The notes: generated by a model not told the origin, from the sequence alone. A DNA stretch of 64,000 bases from an uncultured Niabella sp. (GCA_934486785.1 CAKSQK010000002.1:124001-188000), one strand, 5' to 3'. Positions 8,872-18,095 are shown, counted from the stretch's first letter. Translations and numbers: made by a program.

Positions 8872-9804
8872 ATGGAAAACAATATATTAGGATTGCATCA
8901 TATTACAGCTATTGCCAACCAGGCAAAGCGAAACCTTGATTTTTACACCAAAGTATTGGGCATTCGCCTGGTGAAAAAGACCGTCAACTTTGACGATCCC
9001 GGCACTTATCATTTTTATTTCGGCAACGAAACCGGCGCTCCCGGAACCATCCTTACTTTCTTTCCCTGGGAAGCAATAGGCCAGGGCATAAACGGTTCAG
9101 GTATGGCCACCCATATTGGTTATTCCGTGCCTGAAAGTGCTTTGGAATTTTGGAAAAAGCGTTTGGATGATCATAAAATTCCGTATAAACAAGAAACGAT
9201 CTTTGATGAAACACTCCTATCCTTTCAGGATCCGGATGGGTTGCAATTGCAGTTCATCCAGCACGGAACGCCCGATAACCGAAGCGTTTGGACCACCGAT
9301 GAAATAAGCGAAGACGTGGCACTAAAAGGCTTTTACAACGTCACCCTTACTTTACAACATGCAGCGGCCACCGCCAAAGTGCTGACCGATGTATTAGGTT
9401 ACAAACTTCAAAAGCAGGAGGGCAGCCGTTACCGCTATGCCACCGATGCAACAGATACCGCTCACCTGATTGATATTATTGAAGATGCAGGCATTCCCCG
9501 CGGGCGTAATGCTGCCGGCACCAATCACCACATTGCGTTCCGGGTAAAAGATGATGGCATTTTAATGCAGATGCGGGAAAAAGTTGTGGCAGCAGGTTTA
9601 AACATCACACATAAAATTGACCGCGACTACTTCTTTTCACTTTATTTCAGAGAACCGGGAGGCGCGCTGTTTGAAATCGCCACGGACAACCCGGGATTCA
9701 CGGTTGACGAACCTTTGGCAGAACTGGGCAGCAGCCTGAAACTGCCCAAGCAGTATGAGCCGGTACGCCCGCGCATTGAAGAAATATTACCCAAGTTGAA
9801 CTGA
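8872..9804 (+). CDS. Ring-cleaving dioxygenase, VOC/glyoxalase superfamily (MhqO-like)
   Basis: 310 residues made of two tandem VOC modules (about 1-140 and 150-300). The first opens with LGLHHITAIAN and carries the DFYTKVLGIRLVKKTVNFDDP block; the second contains TNHHIAFRV and ends with EPGGALFEIATDNPGF, giving the His/Glu metal ligands. These features identify the MhqO/YdfO-type ring-cleaving dioxygenases, which in Bacillus are induced by and protect against hydroquinones and other aromatics. A paralogue follows after 13 bp and an alpha/beta hydrolase after that, resembling the dioxygenase-hydrolase pairing of mhq operons. Substrate inferred from family. Confidence 0.88.
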   Translation: MENNILGLHHITAIANQAKRNLDFYTKVLGIRLVKKTVNFDDPGTYHFYFGNETGAPGTILTFFPWEAIGQGINGSGMATHIGYSVPESALEFWKKRLDDHKIPYKQETIFDETLLSFQDPDGLQLQFIQHGTPDNRSVWTTDEISEDVALKGFYNVTLTLQHAAATAKVLTDVLGYKLQKQEGSRYRYATDATDTAHLIDIIEDAGIPRGRNAAGTNHHIAFRVKDDGILMQMREKVVAAGLNITHKIDRDYFFSLYFREPGGALFEIATDNPGFTVDEPLAELGSSLKLPKQYEPVRPRIEEILPKLN

Positions 9805-9817
9805 TCAATCAAACAAA

Positions 9818-10775
9818 ATGGAAACACTCATTACAGGCATTCATCATGTAACGGCAGTATCGGGAAACGCGAAGGAAAACATTAATTTTTATACCGGTAT
9901 TTTAGGGCTGAGGCTCGTTAAAAAAACCGTCAATTTTGACGACCCCAATACCTACCATTTCTATTTTGGCGATGAGGCCGGAAGGCCGGGAACGATCATG
10001 ACCACTTTTCCTTATGGAAATAGCTTACAAATGGGCCGCCACGGCAAAGGCAAGATCAATACCACCGCATTTTCACTGCCATCAGGCAGCTTGGATTACT
10101 GGCAGCGCCGTTTAAAAAAATACCATATACCATTCAAGCACCCTCAGCAGCGTTTTGGCAATGAAGTGTTTGTTTACCTGGAAGATTACGATGGCCTGGG
10201 TATCGAGCTTGTTTTTTCAGAAAAAGAAAAAAGGGAAGGTTATTCTTTTAATAAAAATATTCCTGAAGAGCATAGCATCCGGCATTCATCATGTGGAAAT
10301 GTGGGTGGAAGCATTTGAAAAAACAGGGGCATTGCTTACAACGGTTTTAAACCACCAGTTGGTCAGCGAAGCTTCCAACCGTTTCAGGTATGCTGTAAAA
10401 GGCCAACACTCACAATACATTGATGTGCTTTATGCACCTGATGCCCTGAGAGGATTTTCAGGCCGCGGAATGGTGCATCACGTGGCCTTTGCCACAGCAA
10501 ATACAGAAAGCCAGTTGCAACTGATGGAAAAGATCAAAGCGTTTGGGCTGCATACCACCGGTATAAGAAACCGCAATTATTTCACTTCAATTTATTTTAC
10601 AGAACCTGGTGGAGTTATTTTTGAAATTGCTACTTCCGGCCCTGGCTTTACCATTGATGAAGACATTGCGGAACTGGGCATGGCACTGAAATTGCCCGCA
10701 CAATTTGAAGAGAAAAGAGAAGCGCTGAATAAAAGCCTTCCTGTTTTTCATTATCCAACACAAAATTTTACATAA
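9818..10775 (+). pseudogene. Second ring-cleaving dioxygenase, frameshifted
   Basis: Paralogue of the preceding gene (shared GIHHVTAVSG, NFYTGILGLRLVKKTVNFDD, GVIFEIATSGPGF). The frame that starts at 9818 runs correctly to about 10279 and then shifts, ending at a premature TGA at 10316-10318. The second VOC module (GIHHVEMWVEAF onward) continues in the +1 frame from 10281 to the TAA at 10773-10775. Alignment with the intact paralogue (ALKGFYNV against SI-?-GIHHV) suggests loss of two bases, for instance from a CGCGGC run that now reads CGGC. Either a recent inactivating mutation or a sequencing error; the rest of the sequence shows no decay. The stop overlaps the next start (TAATG). Confidence 0.82.
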
Positions 10776-11395
10776 TGGCACATACATTCAACTTAAAAAC
10801 ATCCGGAGCCGCGTTACAGGAAGCACAAAAAGCTTTGATCATGATCCATGGCAGGGGCGCCAGTGCCGATGGCATACTGGAGCTGGCGCCACACCTGAAC
10901 GTGGAGGGCTATGCATTGTTGGCGCCACAAGCCACCAACAACACCTGGTATCCCTATTCATTTATCGCGCCCGCAGAACAGAATGAACCCTGGCTAAGCT
11001 CGGCCCTTGACATTGTTGGCCAAACAGTTCAAACCGCGATGAAGAGTGGTATACAACCAGAAAACATATACTTCTTCGGCTTTTCCCAGGGCGCCTGTCT
11101 TACCCTTGAATATTTAGCACGCAATGCACAAAAATACGGCGGCGCCGTGGCTATTATCGGTGGCGTGATTGGTGAAAAAATCAACCGCGAACATTACCAG
11201 GGCGATTTTGCACAAACGCCTGTTTTCATCGGCACCAGCAATCCTGATTTTCATGTTCCCATAGAAAGAGTGTATGCCACGGAAAATATTTTGAAAGAAA
11301 TGAATGCAGGCGTGACATTAAAAGTGTACGACAATTTTGGCCACGCTATACACCCCGAAGAAATTGACCTGGCAAATAAGATCGTGTTTCAATAA
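10775..11395 (+). CDS. Alpha/beta hydrolase (phospholipase/carboxylesterase family, MhqD-like)
   Basis: A 206-residue cytoplasmic esterase with oxyanion region MIHGRGASADG, nucleophile elbow GFSQGA (Ser about 109), and Asp and His of the triad in TSNPDFH and NFGHAIHPEE near the C-terminus. This matches the compact carboxylesterase/phospholipase family that includes Bacillus MhqD, encoded with ring-cleaving dioxygenases. Its ATG overlaps the stop of the upstream frameshifted gene by one base, indicating translational coupling. Physiological substrate unknown; hydrolysis of ring-cleavage products is an inference from context. Confidence 0.87.
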   Translation: MAHTFNLKTSGAALQEAQKALIMIHGRGASADGILELAPHLNVEGYALLAPQATNNTWYPYSFIAPAEQNEPWLSSALDIVGQTVQTAMKSGIQPENIYFFGFSQGACLTLEYLARNAQKYGGAVAIIGGVIGEKINREHYQGDFAQTPVFIGTSNPDFHVPIERVYATENILKEMNAGVTLKVYDNFGHAIHPEEIDLANKIVFQ

Positions 11396-11454
11396 AATTT
11401 ACCTGGAGCTCCGCTTGCGCATGCTTACATTCTGAACAATAATTATAATCACAT

Positions 11455-11811
11455 ATGAAGATAACCCGCATCTACAGTGATGAACATGGCGATTCGCATT
11501 TTGATGAAATAGCAATCCCGCTTACCAACAATGGTGCTATTGGCTTTCTGTCTGAAAACTTTGAAGTAAGCAGGCTCCAGTTTCGAAAAGTTGCTGCTGA
11601 TTACAATTACGATTTTCACTGTGCGCCGCAAAAGCAGTACATCGTTTTGCTTGATGGCGGTATTGAGATTGAAACCTCTTTAGGAGAGGTCAGGCAATTT
11701 CAAACAGGAGAAATTTTGCTGGTAGAAGACGTAACAGGCAAAGGGCACAAAACCAAAAATCTGGAAAAAAGAGAGCGGACATCTTTATTTATTCATGTAA
11801 AAAATGGTTGA
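11455..11811 (+). CDS. Small cupin-domain protein
   Basis: 118 residues forming a single cupin barrel: HCAPQKQYIVLLDGGIEIE (motif 1, with the usual His/Glu pattern partly replaced by Gln/Tyr) and FQTGEILLVEDVTGKGHKT (motif 2, with the metal-type Gly and His). No other domain is present. Similar stand-alone cupins are often annotated as putative metal-binding or quercetinase-like proteins without a known reaction. It follows the hydrolase by 59 bp and may belong to the same transcription unit. Function not assigned. Confidence 0.7.
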   Translation: MKITRIYSDEHGDSHFDEIAIPLTNNGAIGFLSENFEVSRLQFRKVAADYNYDFHCAPQKQYIVLLDGGIEIETSLGEVRQFQTGEILLVEDVTGKGHKTKNLEKRERTSLFIHVKNG

Positions 11812-11906
11812 TGAAAACATGGCGGCAGGATCAATGAATTTTGCTAAAAACACTTCAACTTCTGCACTTCCCATCCAATGTTTAATATGCCATCAAAGCA
11901 ATAAAT

Positions 11907-12470
11907 ATGAAAAAAATAATCGCCGCAATCAATATGACTGTTGACGGCTTTTGCGACCATACTTCATCTACCCCTGACGAAGAAATACACCAGCATTACG
12001 CCAACCTGTTGAGAAGCGCCGACACGGCTATATTTGGCAGGGTCACTTACCAGCTTATGGAATTCTGGAGAACCGTACTGGCAAATCCTACGGGCGATAA
12101 AGCCATGGATGATTTTGCCGTTGCCATAGACAGCACTCCAAAAGTTGTTTTCTCCCGCACATTGAAAAGTGTAGACTGGAAGAGCGCAAGATTGGCAACC
12201 CGGGATCCTGAGCAGGAAATTCTGGCGCTCAAACAATCGCCCGGCACATCAGGCCGCAAAGATATTTTTGTGTGTAGCCCCGGCCTGATCGTGGCATTAA
12301 CCCAACTTCAATTAATAGATGAATATCAGCTTTGCGTTCACCCGGTTATTGCCGGCAGCGGTTTGCAATTATTTAAAAACATCAGCGGGCAAATCCACCT
12401 TAAACTCATCAACACCAAAATATTCAGCAGCGGCGCCATAATTCTTTATTATGAACGGGTTAGGGCATAA
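11907..12470 (+). CDS. Dihydrofolate reductase family protein (RibD C-terminal-like)
   Basis: 187 residues with the opening KKIIAAINMTVDGFCD, the segment GRVTYQLMEFW and the GSGLQLF block near residue 150, typical of the RibD-C/YyaP group of NADPH-binding reductase-like proteins. It lacks the catalytic acidic residue context of true DHFR, and a genuine folA is present at 13428. The reaction is unknown. It lies 95 bp after the cupin gene on the same strand, next to the redox/detoxification cluster. Confidence 0.78.
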   Translation: MKKIIAAINMTVDGFCDHTSSTPDEEIHQHYANLLRSADTAIFGRVTYQLMEFWRTVLANPTGDKAMDDFAVAIDSTPKVVFSRTLKSVDWKSARLATRDPEQEILALKQSPGTSGRKDIFVCSPGLIVALTQLQLIDEYQLCVHPVIAGSGLQLFKNISGQIHLKLINTKIFSSGAIILYYERVRA

Positions 12471-12572
12471 ATAACTTAGATTTTTTGGCCTTGTTCCCAC
12501 AACTCACACCGCTGTTCATAACTTCAAAGCGGCAAATTCAAACATTATTAGCGCTTTTGTTATCTTGCGGCC

Positions 12573-13367
12573 ATGCAGCAATACTTACAGTTATTACAAC
12601 ATATTCTTGACAACGGCGTAACAAAAACCGACCGGACCGGAACGGGTACCATCAGCACTTTCGGCTACCAAATGCGTTTTGATCTCAACGAGGGATTCCC
12701 GCTGGTGACAACTAAAAAAGTTCACCTGAAAAGCATTATTTATGAGCTGTTATGGTTTTTAAAGGGAGATACCAACATTCAATACCTGAAAGAAAACGGC
12801 GTACGCATCTGGGATGAATGGGCCGATGCCAATGGCGACCTGGGGCCGGTATATGGCAAGCAGTGGCGCAGTTGGGCCTGTAAAGACGGTAAAGAAATTG
12901 ACCAGGTATCTGAAGTAATTGAACAGATTAAAACCAACCCCGACAGCCGCCGGCTGATCGTAAGCGCCTGGAACGTGGCAGACCTGCCCGAAATGGCGCT
13001 GATGCCCTGCCACAATATGTTTCAATTTTACGTGGCCAACGGGCGGTTAAGCTGCCAGCTATACCAGCGTTCGGCAGATGTGTTCCTGGGCGTTCCTTTC
13101 AACATTGCATCGTATGCTTTGTTAACCCTGATGATAGCGCAGGTATGCGGTTTGCAGCCCGGTGAGTTTGTTCATACGTTTGGCGATGTGCACATTTACA
13201 GCAATCACCTGGAACAGGTAAAACTGCAGCTTAGCCGCAAACCTTATCCGCTGCCACAAATGCGCCTCAACCCGGATGTAAAGAATATTTTTGATTTCAC
13301 ATATGAAGATTTTACATTGGTCAATTACCAGTCGCACCCAGCCATAAAAGCGGCCGTGGCCGTATAA
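12573..13367 (+). CDS. thyA: Thymidylate synthase
   Basis: 264 residues, the exact length of the E. coli-type enzyme. Methylates dUMP to dTMP with 5,10-methylene-THF and produces dihydrofolate. Visible signatures: [17 protein letters not shown] at the N-terminus, the catalytic Cys in [13 protein letters not shown] (about residue 146), [21 protein letters not shown], and HIYSNHLEQ. The folA gene follows 60 bp later, a common pairing because DHFR regenerates the folate consumed here. A TATCTTG promoter-like sequence ends only 5 nt before the ATG, which would make the transcript almost leaderless; uncertain. Confidence 0.97.
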   Translation: MQQYLQLLQHILDNGVTKTDRTGTGTISTFGYQMRFDLNEGFPLVTTKKVHLKSIIYELLWFLKGDTNIQYLKENGVRIWDEWADANGDLGPVYGKQWRSWACKDGKEIDQVSEVIEQIKTNPDSRRLIVSAWNVADLPEMALMPCHNMFQFYVANGRLSCQLYQRSADVFLGVPFNIASYALLTLMIAQVCGLQPGEFVHTFGDVHIYSNHLEQVKLQLSRKPYPLPQMRLNPDVKNIFDFTYEDFTLVNYQSHPAIKAAVAV

Positions 13368-13427
13368 GCGCAGGCAAAGTTTAGCAGTGTTAAATTGCGT
13401 TTTTCTGAAATCTATTTTAAAATTATT

Positions 13428-13919
13428 ATGAACATAAGCCTGGTAGTAGCAGCCTCTGCAAATAATATGATCGGCAAAGACAACCGCCTGCTGTGGTCGT
13501 TGCCCAACGATATGCGGCATTTTAAAAACGTAACCTGGGGCATGCCCGTGGTTATGGGCCGCAAAACTTTTGAAACCTTTAAGCGGCCTCTGCCGGGCAG
13601 AAAGAATATTGTTTTAAGTACGCAAAAAGACCTGAAGATTGATGGGGCCATTGTGGTAGCTAACATGCGCGATGCAGAATTGCTGGTAAGGGAAATGGAT
13701 GTGAAAGAAATGATGGTGATCGGCGGCGGCGAAATCTATAAAATGTATTTCCCTAAAGCCAATAAAATTTACATGACACGCGTAGATACCGTGATAGAAG
13801 GCGATACCACTTTTCCCGTCATTGATGAAAAAAGCTGGAAACTTGTAAGTAAAATTGAAAATAAAGCAGATGAAAAACATCCCTATGATTACACGTATGA
13901 ATTGTGGGAGAGAAAATGA
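13428..13919 (+). CDS. folA: Dihydrofolate reductase
   Basis: 163 residues from the ATG at 13428, chosen because MNISLVVAASANNMIGKDN is the normal DHFR start; an upstream in-frame start at 13395 would add an unrelated 11 residues. Signatures: the LLWSLPNDMRHFK block with the active-site acid (Asp about 27), GRKTFETF for cofactor binding, and MVIGGGEIY. Reduces dihydrofolate to tetrahydrofolate with NADPH. Partner of thyA directly upstream. Confidence 0.96.
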   Translation: MNISLVVAASANNMIGKDNRLLWSLPNDMRHFKNVTWGMPVVMGRKTFETFKRPLPGRKNIVLSTQKDLKIDGAIVVANMRDAELLVREMDVKEMMVIGGGEIYKMYFPKANKIYMTRVDTVIEGDTTFPVIDEKSWKLVSKIENKADEKHPYDYTYELWERK

Positions 13920-13930
13920 GGCAATTTGAT

Positions 13931-13978
13931 AATGTGGAAATGAGAAAATGTGGAAATGTGCTAATGTGAAAATTTGGT
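13931..13978. repeat. Three imperfect 16-bp tandem repeats
   Basis: Right after folA the sequence is three consecutive 16-mers: AATGTGGAAATGAGAA, AATGTGGAAATGTGCT and AATGTGAAAATTTGGT. The block is preceded by GCAATTTGAT and followed by A/T-rich DNA. It lies between folA and the methyltransferase gene and has no coding frame. Comparable short tandem units occur in spacers of the ribosomal operon in this window. Confidence 0.7.
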
Positions 13979-14040
13979 AATAGGCAATCAATTTTAATTC
14001 TAATTCGTAGTATATAATTCATAATTAAAATCTCTTTTCG

Positions 14041-14841
14041 TTGGTATACTCTCCTTTACAGGCTGCTGCCAAATACTTTAAATATTACATTCATGCCGCT
14101 AACAGCAAGGGGCATGGCACCCACTCCCCTTTTGTATTTGAATTCATTACCAAAGTAATGAACGACTTTACAAAATATTACGACTATGAAAGAGTAGAAA
14201 CCCTGCGTAAAAAGCTGCTCCAGGATAAGACTCAGATCATCGTGGAAGATTTTGGCGCAGGCTCTGCCACTACAAACTCTAATGTGCGCACCATTGCCTC
14301 CATTGCCAAAAGCGCTGCCAAGCCAAAAAAGTTTGGACAGTTGCTATACCGCATGGTTAAATATTATGGCTTTGGAAACGTGCTGGAGTTAGGCACTTCG
14401 CTTGGCATCACAACGGCCTACCTTGCGCTTGCAGATAATACAGCAAAAATTACCACGCTGGAAGGTTGTGGCAATATTGCCGAAATGGCAAGAAGAAATT
14501 TTATTGACCTGGGCCTGAACAATGTTGACATTGTACGCGGCAATTTTGATGATACGCTGGAAGAAGTATTGATCAGGAACAACCCCGTGGATTTTGCTTT
14601 TATTGATGGCAACCACCGGCAGGAGCCTACCGAAAGATATTTCCGCCAGATATTGCCCTACACGCACAACAACAGCATCCTGGTTTTTGATGATATTCAC
14701 TGGAGCGCGGGCATGGAAGCGGCTTGGAATAACATTGTATCGCACGAGTCTGTCACGGCTTACATTGACCTGTTTTACATCGGCATCATCAGTTTTAGAA
14801 AAGAATTTAAACAGAAGCAGGAATTTGCCGTTAGGTTTTAA
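14041..14841 (+). CDS. Class I SAM-dependent methyltransferase (O-methyltransferase-like)
   Basis: 266 residues. Motif I is VLELGTSLGITTAYLA (about residues 119-134), followed by an acidic Glu at the end of strand 2 (ITTLEG) and FAFIDGNHRQ; this is the Rossmann-fold layout of O-methyltransferases of the caffeoyl-CoA type. The N-terminus has AANSKGHGTHSPFVFEF, a conserved feature of this Bacteroidota family. The frame has no upstream ATG (stop at 14026-14028), and the next internal ATG (14158) would remove the conserved N-terminus, so a TTG start at 14041 is most likely. Substrate unknown. Confidence 0.82.
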   Translation: MVYSPLQAAAKYFKYYIHAANSKGHGTHSPFVFEFITKVMNDFTKYYDYERVETLRKKLLQDKTQIIVEDFGAGSATTNSNVRTIASIAKSAAKPKKFGQLLYRMVKYYGFGNVLELGTSLGITTAYLALADNTAKITTLEGCGNIAEMARRNFIDLGLNNVDIVRGNFDDTLEEVLIRNNPVDFAFIDGNHRQEPTERYFRQILPYTHNNSILVFDDIHWSAGMEAAWNNIVSHESVTAYIDLFYIGIISFRKEFKQKQEFAVRF

Positions 14842-14993
14842 TCTCTCACAAATACAGCTTCAATCCATAACAATTTGCTTTCCCTTTGCAAGGTTATAAA
14901 TGCCTCAAACGATTGAAATACCGCACCGCCGGATGAAAACATGCAATTTCCTAAATAACTGGTTTTTATCACGCACCCACTCTGTTATTTCAA

Positions 14994-15001
14994 TATATTT
15001 G
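14994..15001 (+). promoter_or_regulatory. Putative -7 element of the pnt operon
   Basis: TATATTTG is a full match to the Bacteroidota -7 consensus, 32 nt before the pntAA ATG at 15033. A T-run at 14963-14967 is the closest -33-like sequence but the spacing is longer than usual. The remaining 191-bp gap shows nothing else. Confidence 0.45.
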
Positions 15002-15032
15002 CGCCATTCTGTTTATTAAATAAATTGATTAC

Positions 15033-16145
15033 ATGACGATAGGCATACTAAAAGAACCTGCTTTTGAAACAAGGGTCTCTCTCCTGGCCGAAGCAATAAC
15101 GGCACTCACTAAAAAAAATATTACTGTTTTTGTTGAGTCCGGCGCGGGCGAAAACGCTTTTTGCAGCAATACCGAATATGAAAAAGCCGGCGCTCTTGTT
15201 AAAAGCCGTGTAGAAGTGCTGAATGGTTCAGACATTATTGTTGCCATTCACCCCTTAGAAGAAACTGAGCTGGCCGCTGGCAAACCGCAGGTTTTTGTAG
15301 GCGTTTACCAGCCGCTGTTCCAAAAAGAACTGATGCAGCAATATGCCGGTAAAGGCCTTACTGTTTTTTCGCTGGATATGCTGCCCCGCACCACGCGTGC
15401 ACAGGCTATGGATGTGCTAAGCTCCCAGGCAAATATTGCAGGATATAAAGCCGTTCTTACGGCAGCCAATGCTTATGGCCGTTACTTCCCCATGTTTATG
15501 ACCGCTGCCGGCAGCATTGCCCCTGCAAAGGTTTTAATACTGGGTGCAGGAGTAGCAGGCCTGCAGGCCATTGCCACAGCGCGCAGGCTGGGCGCCGTGG
15601 TAGAAGTGTTTGATACACGCCCCGCAGTAAAAGAAGAGGTAATGAGCCTGGGCGCCAAATTTATTGAAGTGGAAGGCGCTGCCGATGCCAGCAAAGCCGG
15701 CGGCTATGCAGTGGAGCAAACAGAAGAATACAAGCAAAAGCAGCAGCAAAGAATTGCTGACAGCATTGCCAAAGCTGACATCGTGATCACAACCGCGCAA
15801 ATACCAGGTAAAAAAGCGCCCATATTGATCACGGAAGCCATGCTGAACACCATGCGCAATGGCTCAGTTATAATTGACCTGGCGGCTGCCACTGGCGGTA
15901 ACACACCGTTTACCAAAAACAACGAAACAGTCAATCACAACGGCGTTTCCATCATTGGTAATTCCGCGCTGCAATCAACCATGCCGTCGGATGCCAGCAA
16001 ACTTTATGGCAAAAACATTCTTAACTTTTTACAACTGATCATAGATAAGGAAGGCAACCTGAACCTGAACTGGGAGGATGAGCTGGTAAAAGGCGCCTGC
16101 ATCACGCATGATGGAAAGGTCGTTCATGAACGCTTATTGTCATAA
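15033..16145 (+). CDS. pntAA: NAD(P) transhydrogenase subunit alpha part 1
   Basis: 370 residues, the NAD(H)-binding domain I of proton-translocating transhydrogenase. Visible: MTIGILKEPAFETRVSLLAE at the start, the Rossmann motif LILGAGVAGLQAIATARRLGA (about residue 169 onward), GAVVEVFDTRPAVKEEV, and IVITTAQIPGKKAP. With PntAB and PntB it couples hydride transfer between NADH and NADP+ to proton movement, supplying NADPH. The alpha subunit is split in two, as in Rhodospirillum and many Bacteroidota. First gene of a three-gene operon. Confidence 0.95.
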   Translation: MTIGILKEPAFETRVSLLAEAITALTKKNITVFVESGAGENAFCSNTEYEKAGALVKSRVEVLNGSDIIVAIHPLEETELAAGKPQVFVGVYQPLFQKELMQQYAGKGLTVFSLDMLPRTTRAQAMDVLSSQANIAGYKAVLTAANAYGRYFPMFMTAAGSIAPAKVLILGAGVAGLQAIATARRLGAVVEVFDTRPAVKEEVMSLGAKFIEVEGAADASKAGGYAVEQTEEYKQKQQQRIADSIAKADIVITTAQIPGKKAPILITEAMLNTMRNGSVIIDLAAATGGNTPFTKNNETVNHNGVSIIGNSALQSTMPSDASKLYGKNILNFLQLIIDKEGNLNLNWEDELVKGACITHDGKVVHERLLS

Positions 16146-16205
16146 TGCCCATTGCATCAACATGGTATCTTTTAAATAAAAAAAATCAATTTAAAATAAG
16201 AATTT

Positions 16206-16511
16206 ATGTTAGAGTGGATAACCGCAAACCAGCAAATTATATACATCGTCATCCTCATGATCTTTGTGGGGATTGAGGTCATCGGCCATGTACCCAGCGT
16301 ACTGCACACCCCCCTTATGAGCGGCGCCAATGCCATTCACGGCGTGGTAATCATCGGCGCTATCATTGTAATGGGCAAAGCAGAGCCTGATAATTACCTG
16401 GCCCTTATTTTAGGTTTCCTGGCGGTGATCGTGGGCACGCTCAACGTTGTGGGCGGCTTTGTGGTGACAGACAGGATGCTGGAAATGTTTAAGAAAAAAA
16501 AGAGATCATAG
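16206..16511 (+). CDS. pntAB: NAD(P) transhydrogenase subunit alpha part 2
   Basis: 101 residues with three predicted membrane helices (about 12-30, 40-60, 66-90), corresponding to the C-terminal membrane part of the E. coli alpha subunit encoded as its own gene. The segment IEVIGHVPSVLHTPLMSGANA is the conserved membrane signature. Spaced 60 bp from pntAA and 54 bp from pntB. Confidence 0.94.
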   Translation: MLEWITANQQIIYIVILMIFVGIEVIGHVPSVLHTPLMSGANAIHGVVIIGAIIVMGKAEPDNYLALILGFLAVIVGTLNVVGGFVVTDRMLEMFKKKKRS

Positions 16512-16565
16512 ATCAGCACATCCCTGCAACTGCTTTTAGATTACAATTAAATATTAGACTTTTTT

Positions 16566-17975
16566 ATGAATATTGACATATTAACCATCTGCTACATCAT
16601 CGGTTCGGTAACCTTTATTTTGGGTTTAAAAATGCTGTCAAACCCTGCCACTGCCCGGAACGGAAACCTGCTGGCGGCAGCGGGTATGACCATTGCCATC
16701 ATCGGTACCATCTTTTTATACGAAGATGAGCAGGGCAACAGGCTTCACAACTACCTCTGGATTTTTGGCGGCATCATCATCGGCTCTGTGGTGGGCACTA
16801 TGGCTGCAAAACAGGTAAAGATGACGGCCATGCCACAAATGGTAAGCCTGTTTAATGGTATGGGTGGCCTGTGCGCGGCGTTGATCTCTATTGTAGAATT
16901 TGACCACCTTGTACGCCATTCCGCAGGAGAAGTTCCTACAGGTTTTCTTGCTATTATATTATTGGGATTGATCATCGGTGCTGTTTCTTTTGCGGGCAGC
17001 ATGGTTGCCTGGGGCAAATTGGATGGCAGGCTGAAAGACTTTTCTTTTCCCGGCCAGCATATTGTAAACATTCTGATCTTATTAGCCATCGTGGTGCTTT
17101 CAGTTTACCTGGCGCCTAACTTTTCGCCATCCAACGCTTACCTGTTTTATTTGATCCTGGCCCTGTCCACTATTTACGGATTGTTCTTTGTATTCCCCAT
17201 TGGCGGGGCAGATATGCCGGTAGTCATTTCATTACTCAACTCCTTTACCGGCGTAGCAGCGGCCAGCGGCGGATTTTTATACGACAATAAGGTAATGCTT
17301 ACCGGTGGTATACTGGTTGGCGCAGCAGGTACTGTGCTTACTATTTTGATGTGCCGCGCCATGAACCGCTCTTTGGCAAACGTGCTGATCGGCTCATTTG
17401 GTGGCGGCAGCAAGGCTGGCCCCGCCGGCGCTAAAGAGCAGGGAAGCGTAAAAGAAATTTCTTTAAGCGATGCCGCCGTGGTAATGAGCTATGCCAATAA
17501 AGTAATGATCGTTCCGGGTTATGGACTGGCTGTGGCACAGGCACAGCATGCCTGCCACGAGCTGGAAAAACTTTTGGAAAGTAAAGGTGTGGAAGTGAAA
17601 TATGCCATTCACCCGGTAGCGGGCCGTATGCCAGGCCATATGAACGTGCTGCTGGCAGAAAGTGATGTGGCTTATGAAAAACTGCTTGAAATGGAACAGG
17701 CCAACGAAGAATTTCCCACAACTGATGTGGTTTTGATACTGGGCGCCAACGACGTGGTAAACCCTGCTGCAAAAACAGATCCCGCATCGCCGATCTATGG
17801 CATGCCTATTTTAGATGTGGAACTGGCCAAAACCGTGATCGTGAACAAGCGTAGCATGAAGCCCGGTTATGCAGGTATTGAAAACGACCTATTTTTCCGC
17901 CCAAAAACTTCCATGCTTTTTGGCGATGCCAAAAAAGTGTTGCAGGATATAGCCGGCGAAGTAAAAAACCTGTAG
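16566..17975 (+). CDS. pntB: NAD(P) transhydrogenase subunit beta
   Basis: 469 residues: eight to nine membrane helices in the first ~285 residues (including the FNGMGGLCAALISI segment that holds proton-pathway residues), then the NADP(H)-binding domain III with VMIVPGYGLAVAQAQH, HPVAGRMPGHMNVLLAE and LILGANDVVNPAA. The hydride-transfer and proton channel modules are complete. A strong terminator follows at 18001. Confidence 0.96.
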   Translation: MNIDILTICYIIGSVTFILGLKMLSNPATARNGNLLAAAGMTIAIIGTIFLYEDEQGNRLHNYLWIFGGIIIGSVVGTMAAKQVKMTAMPQMVSLFNGMGGLCAALISIVEFDHLVRHSAGEVPTGFLAIILLGLIIGAVSFAGSMVAWGKLDGRLKDFSFPGQHIVNILILLAIVVLSVYLAPNFSPSNAYLFYLILALSTIYGLFFVFPIGGADMPVVISLLNSFTGVAAASGGFLYDNKVMLTGGILVGAAGTVLTILMCRAMNRSLANVLIGSFGGGSKAGPAGAKEQGSVKEISLSDAAVVMSYANKVMIVPGYGLAVAQAQHACHELEKLLESKGVEVKYAIHPVAGRMPGHMNVLLAESDVAYEKLLEMEQANEEFPTTDVVLILGANDVVNPAAKTDPASPIYGMPILDVELAKTVIVNKRSMKPGYAGIENDLFFRPKTSMLFGDAKKVLQDIAGEVKNL

Positions 17976-18000
17976 CCCGCATCCCAATTTATAATGTATT

Positions 18001-18029
18001 ATGCGAAGTGTTTACCGCTTCGCATTTTT
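18001..18029 (+). terminator. Intrinsic terminator of the pnt operon
   Basis: Inverted repeat ATGCGAAG (18001-18008) / CTTCGCAT (18018-18025), 9-nt loop, followed by a T-run, 26 nt after the pntB stop. Confidence 0.8.
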
Positions 18030-18062
18030 ATTACAGGGCATAATGCCTGACAAAAACTGAGG

Positions 18063-18095
18063 TTGTATTATCTATTTCAGTTTGCATTACTTTTG
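18063..18095 (+). promoter_or_regulatory. Promoter of the arginase-family gene
   Basis: TTG at 18063-18065 and TACTTTTG at 18088-18095 give the Bacteroidota -33/-7 pair with a 22-nt spacer. The ATG of the next gene is at 18147, leaving a leader of roughly 45 nt. Confidence 0.5.

Noticed and set aside
10155..10775. Separate dioxygenase half-gene
   Set aside because: Its first ~40 residues are out-of-frame sequence of the preceding domain; it is the continuation of the frameshifted gene at 9818.
12561..12567. Promoter TATCTTG next to thyA
   Set aside because: One T short of the consensus and too close to the start codon to be confident.
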